Assembly (NCBI GenBank): GCA_023150835.1
Contig: JAKLKB010000007.1
Location: 23,115-87,114, forward strand
DNA: 64,000 nucleotides
DNA from: Myxococcota bacterium
GTDB lineage: Bacteria > Myxococcota_C > UBA6777
Direction: 5' to 3'
This document shows, in pieces, positions 19,657-30,002 of this stretch. The notes beneath the pieces are model-generated. The model had not been told where the DNA came from and ran no database searches. It saw nothing but the letters and a program-made list of their open reading frames with translations. The translations under genes and the position numbers were made by a program. Positions within the stretch are counted from its first letter, which is position 1. Every line of letters begins with the position of its first letter.

Positions 19657-19778
19657 GCGAAGACACTTCACACAAAGCCCGAAACCACAAGGCTTTTCGA
19701 CAAGATCGAACGCTTGCTTGGCAGACAACGCAACCCACGCTTTCTTTGCAGACAACGCACGCCAAAAGGTACGAAGAC

Positions 19779-22700
19779 ATGGCCCAAGACCGCATTGTGA
19801 TACGCGGCGCACGCGAACACAACCTCAAAAACATTGACGTGGATATCCCACGCGATCAACTGGTCGTGATCACGGGGCTGAGTGGTAGCGGCAAAAGCTC
19901 ACTCGCCTTTGACACGATCTACGCGGAAGGACAACGGCGCTACGTCGAGTCGTTGTCTGCTTACGCACGCCAATTCCTTCCGCAGATGAACAAGCCCGAT
20001 GTCGATCTGATCGAAGGGCTGAGTCCAGCGATCTCGATCGAACAAAAGACGACGCACCGAAACCCCCGTTCTACGGTCGGAACCGTCACGGAGATCTACG
20101 ATTATCTGCGCCTATTGTACGCACGCATCGGCGTTCCGCATTGCTTTCGGACAGGACTCCCGATCCAAGGCCAAACCACCGAGCAGATGGTGGATCGGCT
20201 GATCGCGCTCGAAGAAGGTACGCGGATCGTGGTGCTTGCACCTGTTGTGCGCGGTCGCAAGGGCGAATACCGCAAAGAACTCGATCAATTTCGCCGAGAT
20301 GGTTTTGTGCGCGTGCGGATCGATGGCAAAACATTCGAGCTATCGGACGAGATCGAGATCGACAAAAACAAAAAGCACGATATCGATATCTACATCGACC
20401 GCCTCTCGATCCGCGAAGGTGTGCGCAGCCGCCTCGCAGACTCGATCGAAACAGCCCTAAAACTCGGCGAAGGCGTCCTCAAGATCCTATTTCAAGATGA
20501 AAGCGAGTGGCTGTTGAGCCAACACCACGCTTGCATGATGTGCGGGATGTCGTTTCCCGAGATCACCCCACAGATGTTTTCGTTCAATTCTCCACAAGGA
20601 GCCTGCCCAACCTGCGATGGCATCGGCTTTGAGTCCTACATCGATCCCGACCTTGTGATCCCGAACCCCCGCCTTTCGATCGCCCAAGGAGCGATCGCGA
20701 TCTATGGACGCAGCAAAGACTCTCGCATGGGCCAAGTGATCGAAGATATCTGCAAAGCCTACGGCGGCGATATCGAACTTCCCTTCGAGGAACTTGACGA
20801 AGATATCCGCAATCTTTTGCTGCACGGAAGCGGAAACAACAAGCCCAAACGCGGGCGAGGCCGAAGCGCCCCAAGCACCCGATGGTTCGAGGGGATCATC
20901 CCGATGCTTGAGCGTACCCTCCGAGAATCGGACTCCGAAGAGCGCAAAGAAGGCATCGAACCTTATACCCGACAACGGCCCTGTGAGACCTGCAAAGGAA
21001 ACCGACTGCGCAAAGAAAGCATGCACATCCTTGTCGGCAAAAAAGATATCGCCGCGATCACCCAACTCGCGATCCGCGAAGCACTCGACTTTTTCGACCA
21101 CCTCCAACTCTCCACCCGCGACGAAGAGATCGCCCGCCGCATCCTCAAAGAGATCCGCGAACGCTTGCGTTTTCTCGTCGATGTCGGCCTTGACTACCTT
21201 TCCCTCGCACGCACCGCAGGCACACTCTCGGGCGGCGAAGCCCAGCGCATCCGCCTCGCAACGCAGATCGGTTCTTCTCTGACAGGCGTGTTGTACGTCC
21301 TCGACGAGCCTTCGATCGGCCTCCATCCACGCGACAACAACCGCCTGATCCGCACGCTGACCCATCTACGCGATCTCGGAAATACGGTGCTGGTCGTCGA
21401 ACACGACGAAGAGACCATGCGTTACGCCGATCACTTGATCGATATGGGTCCGGGCGCAGGAGTTCATGGTGGTGCGATCATCGCCCAAGGCCCCGTTGCA
21501 TCCGTGATCAACGACCCCAACAGCCTTACAGGGCAATACCTTTCGGGAGCCCGCAGTATCGAGATCCCAACCAAACGAAGGAATGGCTCAGGTCGGATGC
21601 TCTCGATACGCGGCGCTTTTCATAACAACCTCAAGCAACTCAACGTCGATCTCCCCCTTGGGATGCTGATCTGCGTCACAGGCGTATCGGGATCTGGAAA
21701 GTCCAGCCTAATCATCGACACCCTTTATCGCTACACCGCGCTCCATCTTCACGGCTCACGTGGCCGCCTCGGTGAAGTCGAGTCCATCGAAGGACTCGAA
21801 CACATCGACAAAGTCATCAACATCGATCAATCCCCCATCGGTCGTACTCCGCGCTCCAACCCCGCCACCTACGTCGATCTCTTTGGGCCGATCCGCCAGC
21901 TCTTTACGCAGCTTCCCGAGTCCAAGGTGCGCGGCTACGCCGCAGGTCGTTTCTCCTTTAACGTCCCGGGTGGGCGATGCGAATCCTGCGAAGGGGCGGG
22001 CGTGATCCGTATCGAGATGCACTTTCTCCCCGATGTCTTCGTCACTTGCGAAGCCTGCCGAGGACAACGCTTCAACCGCGAAACACTCGATGTCAAATAC
22101 AAAGGCAAGCATATCTCCGAAGTCCTCGACATGAGCGTCGAAGAGGCCCTCGAATTTTTCAACGCACAACCCCCGATACGCCGCCGCCTTGAAACACTCC
22201 ATGACGTCGGGCTCGACTACATCAAACTCGGTCAAGCCGCCACCACGCTTTCCGGCGGCGAAGCCCAACGCATCAAACTCTCCAAAGAACTTTCCCGCCG
22301 CTCCACAGGCAATACCCTTTACATCCTCGACGAACCCACTACGGGACTCCACTTTGAGGATATCAAGCGCCTGCTCACCGTCCTCCATCGCCTCGTAGAC
22401 AACGGCAATACCGTGATCGTCATTGAGCATCAACTTGATGTGATCAAGACAGCTGACTGGATCATCGATATCGGACCCGAAGGCGGCGCACGCGGCGGTG
22501 AACTCGTCGCTGCCGGAACCCCCGACACGATCGCACAACACCCCTCCAGTCACACAGGCCGCTTTCTCAAAGACCTTCTCCGTCCCTCTACCACCACCAC
22601 CAACGGCACGCACAAACCACCTGACCATGCCTCCTCCACCCCAACAAACATCACCTTGATAAACAACAACGCGGCATCCACCGACAAGCTCAACGCTCTT

Positions 22701-22952
22701 TCCGACAAGATCGCCACATCCACCGACAAGATCGCCACGTCCACCGACAAGATCGCCACGTCCACCGACAAGATCACCACGTCCACCGACAAGATCGCCA
22801 CGTCCACCGACAAGATCACCACGTCCACCGACAAGATCGCCACTTCCACCGAAAAGATCACCGCATCCACCGAGGAAGCCCCCACCGTTGCAACCCTCCC
22901 GACAGAAGCGATGGCTCCAAAACGCGCACCACGAAAAAGAAAGGCGATCTGA
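19779..22952 (+). CDS. uvrA: UvrABC excision nuclease subunit A, with heptad-repeat tail
   Basis: 1057 residues from the ATG at 19779 (AAGG 9 nt upstream). UvrA is the DNA-damage-sensing ABC ATPase of nucleotide excision repair. Two ABC modules are visible: Walker [13 protein letters not shown] near residue 35 and [11 protein letters not shown] near residue 636, signatures LSGGEAQR in both halves, and Walker [12 protein letters not shown] and [11 protein letters not shown]. Zinc-finger cysteines appear as CMMCG...CPTCDG and CESCEG...CEACRG. A normal UvrA is about 940 residues. Here about 115 extra residues follow the family end, including roughly eight copies of a heptapeptide DKIATST and a Lys/Arg-rich end. 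The stop overlaps the next start (TGATG). Confidence 0.98.
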   Translation: MAQDRIVIRGAREHNLKNIDVDIPRDQLVVITGLSGSGKSSLAFDTIYAEGQRRYVESLSAYARQFLPQMNKPDVDLIEGLSPAISIEQKTTHRNPRSTVGTVTEIYDYLRLLYARIGVPHCFRTGLPIQGQTTEQMVDRLIALEEGTRIVVLAPVVRGRKGEYRKELDQFRRDGFVRVRIDGKTFELSDEIEIDKNKKHDIDIYIDRLSIREGVRSRLADSIETALKLGEGVLKILFQDESEWLLSQHHACMMCGMSFPEITPQMFSFNSPQGACPTCDGIGFESYIDPDLVIPNPRLSIAQGAIAIYGRSKDSRMGQVIEDICKAYGGDIELPFEELDEDIRNLLLHGSGNNKPKRGRGRSAPSTRWFEGIIPMLERTLRESDSEERKEGIEPYTRQRPCETCKGNRLRKESMHILVGKKDIAAITQLAIREALDFFDHLQLSTRDEEIARRILKEIRERLRFLVDVGLDYLSLARTAGTLSGGEAQRIRLATQIGSSLTGVLYVLDEPSIGLHPRDNNRLIRTLTHLRDLGNTVLVVEHDEETMRYADHLIDMGPGAGVHGGAIIAQGPVASVINDPNSLTGQYLSGARSIEIPTKRRNGSGRMLSIRGAFHNNLKQLNVDLPLGMLICVTGVSGSGKSSLIIDTLYRYTALHLHGSRGRLGEVESIEGLEHIDKVINIDQSPIGRTPRSNPATYVDLFGPIRQLFTQLPESKVRGYAAGRFSFNVPGGRCESCEGAGVIRIEMHFLPDVFVTCEACRGQRFNRETLDVKYKGKHISEVLDMSVEEALEFFNAQPPIRRRLETLHDVGLDYIKLGQAATTLSGGEAQRIKLSKELSRRSTGNTLYILDEPTTGLHFEDIKRLLTVLHRLVDNGNTVIVIEHQLDVIKTADWIIDIGPEGGARGGELVAAGTPDTIAQHPSSHTGRFLKDLLRPSTTTTNGTHKPPDHASSTPTNITLINNNAASTDKLNALSDKIATSTDKIATSTDKIATSTDKITTSTDKIATSTDKITTSTDKIATSTEKITASTEEAPTVATLPTEAMAPKRAPRKRKAI
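22690..22880 (+). repeat. 21-bp coding tandem repeat in the UvrA tail
   Basis: About eight or nine 21-bp units encode [14 protein letters not shown] and EKITAST. They lie after the last UvrA domain. Confidence 0.92.
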
Positions 22953-23794
22953 TGGTTTTTGCTTATGTGTTGACGTTGCTTGCAGGCTTTGGGATCTTCA
23001 TGGGAAAAGGATTGCAAAAACGGGGAGTTCGAGATCTTCCGCCGATATCTTTGCGTTGGCCTGTGTTGCGGTTGTTTTTGCGCAATCCGTTTTGGGGGGG
23101 GGGGTTTGCGCTGGAAATGTTCTGCTCGGTGTTGTCGATCGTTGCGATCGGGATGATACCGATATCGATCTACCAGCCCCTGCTTGCGACCGGCTTGATC
23201 GCGCTTGTGGTGTACGATCGCATCGTCTTGCGCGATCCCACCGCACCGCACGAATGGCTCGGACTTGCGTTGCTCGCTTCGGGTGCGATCTTGATGGCCG
23301 CCACGCTCCAAAAAGGCCCCGACCTCTTCCGCGCCACCCGTTTGTTTGTTGCGTTTGGCTTACTCGTTTTCCTGCTTGGATTCCTTGAATTTTTGTTTCG
23401 CCGACGATGGTGGCTTGAGCTTTCAACAGGTATGATGTCAGGCACCTGCTTTTCGCTCTCCACCATCGCGATGCGTGCTGCGCATCTCAGCGCTCAACAA
23501 GGCGCACACAAGGCTTGGATCGTCGCGGGTGCAAGCGTGAGCTTGATGTGGGCCATCTTCGGATTTTTTCTACAAACGCGCGGCCTCCGTGTCGGACGAG
23601 CTGTACCCATCGTCACTTACGACTCGCTTTGCGCGTGTACGGTATCGATCCTCGTTGGATTGTTTGCCTTTGACGAACCCTTCCCCACGTCTCCCCTTCC
23701 CCTTTTCTTACGAACCGCTGCACTTGCGTTGATCTTCTTGGGCGTCCCGCTTCTCGCAAAGCAACAAGCCCAACTCAACCAAGCCGCTCTCTAA
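22952..23794 (+). CDS. DMT superfamily (EamA/NIPA-like) transporter
   Basis: 280 residues with eight to nine hydrophobic segments. The sequence starts [25 protein letters not shown], followed by PISIYQPLLATGLIALVV at the end of the first repeat, a layout of drug/metabolite or NIPA-type transporters. It would sit in the inner membrane; the substrate cannot be predicted. The ATG overlaps the uvrA stop by one base, so translation is coupled to uvrA. A run of 11 G at 23094-23104 falls early in the gene (codons for WGGG) and could slip, switching the protein off. Confidence 0.65.
   Translation: MVFAYVLTLLAGFGIFMGKGLQKRGVRDLPPISLRWPVLRLFLRNPFWGGGFALEMFCSVLSIVAIGMIPISIYQPLLATGLIALVVYDRIVLRDPTAPHEWLGLALLASGAILMAATLQKGPDLFRATRLFVAFGLLVFLLGFLEFLFRRRWWLELSTGMMSGTCFSLSTIAMRAAHLSAQQGAHKAWIVAGASVSLMWAIFGFFLQTRGLRVGRAVPIVTYDSLCACTVSILVGLFAFDEPFPTSPLPLFLRTAALALIFLGVPLLAKQQAQLNQAAL
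23094..23104 (+). repeat. G11 homopolymer in the transporter gene
   Basis: Eleven consecutive G inside codons 48-52 of the DMT-type gene. Tracts of this length are known contingency loci in other bacteria. Confidence 0.9.
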
Positions 23795-23805
23795 TCCCAC
23801 AAGGA

Positions 23806-25389
23806 TCAGGGGAATCCCCCGCACTTGGCCTTGCAGGACTTCGGGAAAAGACCGGGAATCAAACCATCGCAACACTTCGGCGCTGCGGGATCTTTGCAAT
23901 CGGCATCCGAAACACAAGAGCCACTGCCGCCACCACACAACAACGCAGCGGTGGGATCGCTCCCTGCGATGCACATCTTTTGAAGACCAAAGAAGTCGCA
24001 GCACTTGTCGCCAGAGTTCGGACAATCCGAATCGGTCTTACAACCGCCACCTGTGCTTGCGGGGCATTGGCCTTTGGGAACGCACTGGGCTTGACCGCCA
24101 AACAGCTCACAGCAGTCTTGTGTGTTGGCATCGCAGGCAGGGCTGCACTTGGCCGAAGCACAGGCGCTCGCGGTGCATTGGAGCGTGGTGGTATTGCAGC
24201 AGGTTCCGGGCTGACAGGCTTGGGGACAAGGGCCGCTGCTACCGCCTTTGCATTGACCATCTTTGGGATCGCAAGCTTGACCGGTGGGACAGGTTTTTCC
24301 GGCGCATTTGTTGTCTTCGCAGATGTACGTGACGTTGTTGCAGATCTTGGGAGCTTGGCAGTCTTGGTTTCCGCAACACTCTTGACAAGCACCTGTATTG
24401 GCGCAGCACTTGGTCCCTGCGGTCGTGCATTTCACTCCCAAGCAAGGGCAAAAACCGAGGATCGGTTTGCAGTACTTGTTGGTGCCGTCAAAGAAGCAGG
24501 TGTAGTTGGCGGTGTCGCTGCATTGGCCTTGTTGCGCACCGCGATTGGCTCCACAGTCCTCCGCACAAAACTTGTTGCCTTTTTCGTCGGTGACGCAAAG
24601 CCCGTCAAGACCGCATTCTTCCTTGCGTGTGCAAGTCTGACAATACGCCACTTTCGGGATGCACTGGCAATTGTTGCTTGGATCGGGCGTTTGACCTGCT
24701 TGGCAATTGGCCGAAGCGCAAGGGCGCGGGCAATTGCCTTGGGCATCAGGCTTTTCTCCGCCCGGGCAGACTTTATCCGCGAGGCACTTTCCTGAAGTCC
24801 CGTCGCACTTTTCACCAACACCACACTCACAAGGCTTGTCTGCACAAAGGTTTTTGTCACAGCGTTTGATCAACGAGGTGGAGCAATTCGCAGTAGCCGA
24901 ACAAAGAGACGAGGCCGTCCCGCAGTCCGCATCCACCAAACAAGGAACACAGCGACCTGTGGTCACGTCACACTTGAGCGCACCCGGACAGGGGTTCTTG
25001 GCGTCACAAGTCGGCGCGCAACAGCCCGCTGTACAAGTCTCCCCGTTAGCGCAGTCGCTAAAGTTTGCGCAAGGCTTGAGCGTTCCACAAACGCCGCTAT
25101 TTTCGGGGGCTTGCTCGGTTGGTCCGCCATCGTTGGTGGATTTTTCGGTATTTGTCGTGGCTTGGCAATCGCCGCTCACGCACTTCTTGCCATTCTCGCA
25201 GTCCACGTCCGTTGTACAGGTCGCCAACTTCACGCATTTTTGGCTCTTGCAAAAAAAGCCCGTCTTGCAATCATTGTTTTTTTCGCATTCGGGCTTGTTT
25301 CCGCCATCGCAGGCCCACATCAAGCTCGGAAACAAAAACGCCCCCAACAACAACCAACGCAAAAACATCTGACTTCCATTCACACGCAT
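23806..25389 (-). CDS. Exported Cys-rich protein with Dickkopf-like repeats
   Basis: 527 residues, of which about 83 are Cys. The start ATG has GGAGG upstream. MFLRWLLLGAFLFPSLMWACDGG is a signal peptide; MWAC is a poor lipobox, so it may be lipidated or simply cleaved. The chain is a string of short modules of the type C-x(4)-DC-x(3)-x-C, for example CEKNNDCKTGFFCKSQKC, as in the Dickkopf N-terminal and EGF-like Cys-rich repeats common in Myxococcota surface proteins. All Cys are probably in disulfides outside the cytoplasm. A second protein of the same type is encoded at 25759. Function unknown; binding or structural roles are the usual guess. Confidence 0.75.
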   Translation of the reverse strand: MRVNGSQMFLRWLLLGAFLFPSLMWACDGGNKPECEKNNDCKTGFFCKSQKCVKLATCTTDVDCENGKKCVSGDCQATTNTEKSTNDGGPTEQAPENSGVCGTLKPCANFSDCANGETCTAGCCAPTCDAKNPCPGALKCDVTTGRCVPCLVDADCGTASSLCSATANCSTSLIKRCDKNLCADKPCECGVGEKCDGTSGKCLADKVCPGGEKPDAQGNCPRPCASANCQAGQTPDPSNNCQCIPKVAYCQTCTRKEECGLDGLCVTDEKGNKFCAEDCGANRGAQQGQCSDTANYTCFFDGTNKYCKPILGFCPCLGVKCTTAGTKCCANTGACQECCGNQDCQAPKICNNVTYICEDNKCAGKTCPTGQACDPKDGQCKGGSSGPCPQACQPGTCCNTTTLQCTASACASAKCSPACDANTQDCCELFGGQAQCVPKGQCPASTGGGCKTDSDCPNSGDKCCDFFGLQKMCIAGSDPTAALLCGGGSGSCVSDADCKDPAAPKCCDGLIPGLFPKSCKAKCGGFP

Positions 25390-25758
25390 CGAACTCCCTC
25401 CGATCCTTCTCTCTACACAAATAAGTTACACATCGAACCTTTATACAAACCAACAGGTTACACATCTCGTTCGCACAAAACAAGTTCGCACAAACCGATC
25501 TCGCACAAATCAAACCTTACCACACCTTCTTGACAACACAAACCAAACCTTACCTGTTTTTTTGTTTTTCTCCGTCCTGTCGGACGTTACGAAACACAAC
25601 ATTCCATTACAAGATCGCTGCGCGGCTTGTAGCATAAGCCGCACAACTGCGCAAGTACAAACAAAGAACACCAAACGGTTTTTTGATATAACACACGTTC
25701 AAAGAAAAAGAAAAGAAGAAAATGCAAGCAGGCGAGGATTTGCAAGAACGGCAGGAGG
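25390..25758. other. Intergenic region between the two Cys-rich genes
   Basis: 369 bp, richer in A/T than its surroundings, with loosely repeated TTACACATC and TCGCACAAA words. On the minus strand it should hold the promoter of the gene at 25389, but no convincing -35/-10 pair was found. No gene seen. Confidence 0.5.
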
Positions 25759-27192
25759 TCAGGGGCAGGTGGTCGCACAATAGCGCCGCATCTGGCCTGA
25801 GAGGGTTTTGGTGCAACACGAAGTGGGAACGAAGCCGCCGATCTTTGGGCAATCCGAATCGGAAGCGCAAGGCTCGCAGTTGCGTCCCAAGCCCGCAGCA
25901 ACGCAGGTTTGACCAGCACAGCACTCGCTATCGGACGAGCAAGATCCCAAAGGATCGGATAATTTGCAGTTTCGGACGGGTGGCCCACAGGTGCCGTTGT
26001 TGCAGACCAGTCCGCTGCCACCGCAATCGGCGTCCGAACAACAGGCGCGACAAGCGCTGAGGTTCACGCAACACTTGGTTCCGCCGCTACATGGGGGATT
26101 ACAGCCCCCCCCGCTGGTTTTGCAGGTGAAGCTTTGGAGATCGCAAGTGGACAAAGGGCAGTGGCTGTCTTGGCAACAATCGTGGCATTGGCCGTCTTTT
26201 GGGCAGCAATAAAGACCCGAGGGGCATTGGCGGCCCGCGCATTTGTCGAGGCTACAAGAGCCGCTTGTGGGGACGCATTGACGGCCATAATCGCCGAGGA
26301 CTTTGCATGTAAAGCCCGAGGGGCAAGAGTTGACGGTGCATTCTCGTGTGCAAAACTTGGAACCACCGCCAAGATCATTGCATGCGTTTCCATCGCCGCA
26401 GTCGGCGGCTTTTTGGCAGGGATCACAGATCTTGCTGCTTCCGCAGGGCGTACAAGAGCCGTCTTCGTTGCAGCAGTCACCGCTTTTGGGGCATCCTTTG
26501 ATCGGCAAGCATCCGGGAGTTTTGCACTTTCCATCGTTGGGATCGCAGCGTTGATCAGCGGGACAGGTCACGCCATCACAGACAGGGATACATTGATCTT
26601 TGTCGTTGCACTTTTGGCCTGTGGGACACTTGCAAGGTGTGGTTCCGCCCTTGCATCGGAAGGTTTGGGGATCGCATTTTTGCCCCGTGATCGGGCATTC
26701 GGCGTCGGACAAACATTGGATGCAAAACCCGGTGGCTCCGCAGCGTGGAGCTTCTTTGGGGCATGAACTATCCCGCAAACAGACGCAGATATTGCGCGAA
26801 GCATCGCAGATCAAGCCGGGTTTGCAGTCTTCTCGAACCGTGCAATTTTCCCCAGTATCCGCTCCATCGGGGTTTTGTTCTGTGTTGGTGGTTTGTTCGG
26901 GAGTGACTTCTGTTCCGCCATCAGCGGGAGAAGGCTCGCGTCCACACAGGCCCCCTTGAAGACACGGTCGACAGCAATTGTCGGTGTCGCAAAACTCGTT
27001 GTTGGCGCAGTCGGCGTTTTTTCCGCACGAGACTCCGCAGGTGTTGGGGCGAGGGATACAAGCCCCTTTGTCGACGTCGCAGATCTCGTTGGCTGCGCAC
27101 TTTGGACAGGCGGTTTTGGGCGGATCTTTTTGACATCCCGCCCCCCAAAAAAGACCGAACAAGATGAAACCACAAAGTAGAATCTTACGCAT
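25759..27192 (-). CDS. Cys-rich lipoprotein with Dickkopf-like repeats
   Basis: 477 residues from the ATG at 27192, with GGAG 7 nt upstream. MRKILLCGFILFGLFWGAGC is a clear lipoprotein signal (GAGC). Mature sequence: a tandem of Cys-rich modules such as CRDSSCPKEAPRCGATGFC and CGVSCGKNADCANNEFC, with Pro/Asn/Gly linkers. A low-complexity Thr/Glu/Asn stretch near residue 95 separates the first modules from the rest. It resembles its neighbour at 23806 in module type and in the closing CC-containing motifs, so the two are probably paralogues. The frame is open further upstream into an R1 repeat; that part is not coding. Confidence 0.75.
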   Translation of the reverse strand: MRKILLCGFILFGLFWGAGCQKDPPKTACPKCAANEICDVDKGACIPRPNTCGVSCGKNADCANNEFCDTDNCCRPCLQGGLCGREPSPADGGTEVTPEQTTNTEQNPDGADTGENCTVREDCKPGLICDASRNICVCLRDSSCPKEAPRCGATGFCIQCLSDAECPITGQKCDPQTFRCKGGTTPCKCPTGQKCNDKDQCIPVCDGVTCPADQRCDPNDGKCKTPGCLPIKGCPKSGDCCNEDGSCTPCGSSKICDPCQKAADCGDGNACNDLGGGSKFCTRECTVNSCPSGFTCKVLGDYGRQCVPTSGSCSLDKCAGRQCPSGLYCCPKDGQCHDCCQDSHCPLSTCDLQSFTCKTSGGGCNPPCSGGTKCCVNLSACRACCSDADCGGSGLVCNNGTCGPPVRNCKLSDPLGSCSSDSECCAGQTCVAAGLGRNCEPCASDSDCPKIGGFVPTSCCTKTLSGQMRRYCATTCP

Positions 27193-27332
27193 TCCTCGGC
27201 TCCGTACAGACAAACACAAACCAGCGGCGAAAACGCCATACAGAGCAAAGTAGAACGAATTAGCGAGCTTTGGCAAGTCCCTGTTGCACACAAAGGCTTG
27301 CGCGAAAACAGCAGACGACTTGGAAGGAGTGG

Positions 27333-27450
27333 TTATACGAAATCCGCCCATTGTGTGATCGTAAAACGTAGGGGCAGACAGGTGTGGCTGCCCAACCGTA
27401 GGGCATCTATGCACGATCCTTCGATCACACATCTTGCGGATATCGTATTA
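27333..27450 (+). repeat. R1 dispersed element (MITE-like), copy 2
   Basis: 118 bp. Left end TTATACGAAATCCGCCCATT and right end TTGCGGATATCGTATTA are imperfect inverted repeats that include TGTGTGATCG/CGATCACACA. The inner GGGGCAG/CTGCCC stem is present. Used here as the reference copy. Confidence 0.85.
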
Positions 27451-27506
27451 TGCGTTTGGCGAAAGAGATACCTGTTCTTTTTGGGAGGGCGCACAAATCG
27501 TTCGGA

Positions 27507-27827
27507 CTACTCGGTAGGAGCGGCGGTGCGTTTGGCGGAAGGAAAGGTAATCTTCGGATTTTCACGGTCGCGCAAGTACAACAAGACCATCCGACCGAGG
27601 ACTTGGACGAGAGAGGCGCGGGTGGATTTTGCGAGTTGTTCGGCGATCTCAAGGCGTTCTTCGGCGACATCCATTTGGGGGATCTTCACTTTGACCAGTT
27701 CGTGGGCTTTGAGGCTTTGGCTGATCTGCTTGATCACGTTGGGAGTGACGCCTTGTTTGCCGATAATCAAGCAAGGTTCGAGATGATGTCCGAGAGAACG
27801 CAAATAGAGTACTTGTTTGCCTGTCAT
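27507..27827 (-). CDS. yhbY: YhbY-type CRM-domain RNA-binding protein
   Basis: 106 residues. A single CRM domain fills the protein: MTGKQVLYLRSLGHHLEP, then the GxxG loop IIGKQGVT, then a C-terminal helix with KVKIPQMDVAEERLEIAEQL. YhbY binds pre-50S particles and helps ribosome assembly; CRM domains in general bind RNA. The length fits (about 97 in E. coli). Its ribosome site is weak (AAGAAAG). It lies 75 bp downstream of a beta-propeller lipoprotein gene on the same strand. Confidence 0.9.
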   Translation of the reverse strand: MTGKQVLYLRSLGHHLEPCLIIGKQGVTPNVIKQISQSLKAHELVKVKIPQMDVAEERLEIAEQLAKSTRASLVQVLGRMVLLYLRDRENPKITFPSAKRTAAPTE

Positions 27828-27902
27828 GATTTTTCTTTCTTCGAGATTCCGCGCGGCGGGAAAAGACGGGGCGAGAGCAAAGAGGGCCTTCGACGGTCTG
27901 CC

Positions 27903-29963
27903 TTAGCGCAAGGCTCCAACAGTAGAGATTTGGAGCGACTGGTTGACTTGGATGTGGATAACGCGATTGCTGCTACTGTCAAGCATCCACAGACGCACGC
28001 ATCCGTTTTTTTGTTCGCAAGCTGCATCTTCGCCGTGTACCGCAAAGGTCGGGACACCCGCAAGGCTTGGGGCGGTCAGCGTGACACCGCTGAGCGTATC
28101 GAATTCAAAGCGCGTATCTTGGGGGATATCCGCGCTTTCGCCCTGCAAGATCTTCAACGAAAAATACGGTGTCACGAGGCTTTCACCCACTTTGGTACGC
28201 TCTTTTAACATACCCGTCACGCTCCCCACCGCCAAAAACGCCGACTTTGCGCGCACAGCATAACGCCAACGCGCAGGAGGCGGCAACACAGCACCGCCAC
28301 GATCGACCACGACGCGATGTCCGCTGACTTCTTTGATCGGCAATGGGTACAAGGGACAGTCCATCTTGGGGATATCTTCGCCGTCCAACTCGCCCGTACA
28401 GACGACAAAATCGCACGATTCCCCCAAGCGATACGAACAACTGCGTAGGGCCGCTTGGCTCGTCGGTTCCGCAAAACTTGCCAAGATCGCGCATTTGCAA
28501 GAGGTCAGCGAACGCTTTTGATAAAGCACCAACTGATCGTCGACTTTGACACCTTCTTCTTGAAGATTCAGGTCTTTGTCCACGAAGCGACCTGCGGAAA
28601 GGCTCTCAAACTCTCCTTCTCGGACTTCAAACAATTGGCCTTCGTAGGTCAAGCGCCAGATCTCATCGCGGGTTTGACCATGAAAAACTTTGATCGCCTC
28701 GCGGGTAAGGGGTTTTCCGTCTTCCCCGTTGACCACATTTCCATCTGTGTCGCGTATCGGCTCACGCTCAAGCTGCGGAAGAACCGCAAGATTGGTTGGA
28801 GTGCGTCCGTTGATCGTGACTTTGACTGGGAGATTGACCGATGCAGCGGGATTCTCATAAAACAAGCGATGATGAAAGCCATCGATCAAAAAGCCTCTTC
28901 CGCTCGTTGCGGTAGCCCACGCAAAGAAGCCGTTTCCATTTTTTTGTCGGTATGCGTCTACGACGGGCAAAAAATGGACGGTGGAAAACTGAGCGCTGCG
29001 ATCTTGGGGATAGAGATTGCGCTCTTCTGGGAAGCGCGTGTCGCCTTGGGGGATCTGTGCGCGCTGCGCGATATCGAACAGAAAGATTCCGCCCTCGCGC
29101 AGATCAAGCAAATAAAGCACCCGTCCATCGGGCGTAATCGAACCTCCGTTAGAGAGGGTTCCGACATAGATCTCTTTTGTTGCGAAGGTCGCAAGATCGA
29201 TCTGATGCACGACCTCACGCGTCGAGTTGGTGACGTACAAGCGTGCGAGGGCCTGATCGAGGATCATCTGTGTGGGGGTTCCTGAAAGCGCGATGCGCTG
29301 GACTTCTTGCCCATAATCGGCCTGCCCTTCGGTCAAGTTGATCACCGCGATCGTTTGAAGGGCTGGGATCAACACAAACCCAAGCAACCGCCCCCCTACT
29401 TCCCGCACGATGATCTGACGGGGACTCGGCCAGCAATTGCGCTGCACTTCACAACGCGGCAGACGCAACGGCTTTCCGTCATCCAAAACCTGCGTGCGCT
29501 TTTCGGTATCCCAAACACCGATATCCCCGTCCACACCGTGCAAAACAAACATCCGCTTTTGATCGGGCGACACCGCCACGCTGATCGGATAACGTCCCGT
29601 TCGCAAGTACATGATCCCGGGATGACTAAAATCCCGCCCCACCAACACAAATGGAAATCCCGTTCCATCTACATCCACCGCCGTCAGCCGATCCATATCG
29701 GCATTCGCGACGTACAACAAACGCCGTTGCGTCGGGATACACTGCCGACCTGTCGCGCAATGCTTGTCTTGCGTACAAAACGCCCCACCCAGATCCCCCG
29801 GGAGAGTCGAACACATGAGTGATGTCGTCGTCAAAAAAGCCCCAGACAACGGGCGTTTTAGGTGGGAGATCGGTGGCACAACCGTTTGTGTGCAAGCTCC
29901 CATCATGCTCAACAAGCCGAACACCGCCGCCAAAAACACCAGATACCGCAAAGGCTTTCGCAT
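27903..29963 (-). CDS. Beta-propeller lipoprotein
   Basis: About 686 residues from the ATG at 29963. MRKPLRYLVFLAAVFGLLSMMGAC is a lipoprotein signal (MGAC). A first short Cys pair region (CTQDKHCATGRQC) is followed by a propeller: RRLLYVANADMDRLTAVDV, YPISVAVSPDQKRMFVLHGVDGDIGVWD and LARLYVTNSTREVVHQIDL are typical YncE/surface-layer beta-propeller blades. The C-terminal third has more Cys (SCKCAILASF...CSYRLGESCDFVVC). It resembles the protein at 30192 in domain plan, and the two may be sister lipoproteins with a joint surface role. Ligand unknown. Confidence 0.75.
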   Translation of the reverse strand: MRKPLRYLVFLAAVFGLLSMMGACTQTVVPPISHLKRPLSGAFLTTTSLMCSTLPGDLGGAFCTQDKHCATGRQCIPTQRRLLYVANADMDRLTAVDVDGTGFPFVLVGRDFSHPGIMYLRTGRYPISVAVSPDQKRMFVLHGVDGDIGVWDTEKRTQVLDDGKPLRLPRCEVQRNCWPSPRQIIVREVGGRLLGFVLIPALQTIAVINLTEGQADYGQEVQRIALSGTPTQMILDQALARLYVTNSTREVVHQIDLATFATKEIYVGTLSNGGSITPDGRVLYLLDLREGGIFLFDIAQRAQIPQGDTRFPEERNLYPQDRSAQFSTVHFLPVVDAYRQKNGNGFFAWATATSGRGFLIDGFHHRLFYENPAASVNLPVKVTINGRTPTNLAVLPQLEREPIRDTDGNVVNGEDGKPLTREAIKVFHGQTRDEIWRLTYEGQLFEVREGEFESLSAGRFVDKDLNLQEEGVKVDDQLVLYQKRSLTSCKCAILASFAEPTSQAALRSCSYRLGESCDFVVCTGELDGEDIPKMDCPLYPLPIKEVSGHRVVVDRGGAVLPPPARWRYAVRAKSAFLAVGSVTGMLKERTKVGESLVTPYFSLKILQGESADIPQDTRFEFDTLSGVTLTAPSLAGVPTFAVHGEDAACEQKNGCVRLWMLDSSSNRVIHIQVNQSLQISTVGALR

Positions 29964-30002
29964 CTTATCAGAATCCTTCACCAAGAAAGCAAGAAAACTA
30001 TG

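Larger units (their letters stand above)
19405..19778. other. Divergent intergenic region between kinase gene and uvrA
   Basis: 374 bp. It holds a run of ten C (19561-19570), the proposed uvrA promoter and a LexA-like box. The uvrA frame is open through it but shows no UvrA-like sequence before 19779. Confidence 0.7.

Noticed and set aside
19347..19778. In-frame extension of uvrA upstream of 19779
   Set aside because: No UvrA similarity, would include the promoter and LexA-like box; the ATG at 19779 has a ribosome site and the family N-terminus.
27193..27432. In-frame extension of the Cys-rich lipoprotein gene upstream of 27192
   Set aside because: Reads through an R1 element; the lipoprotein signal starts at 27192.
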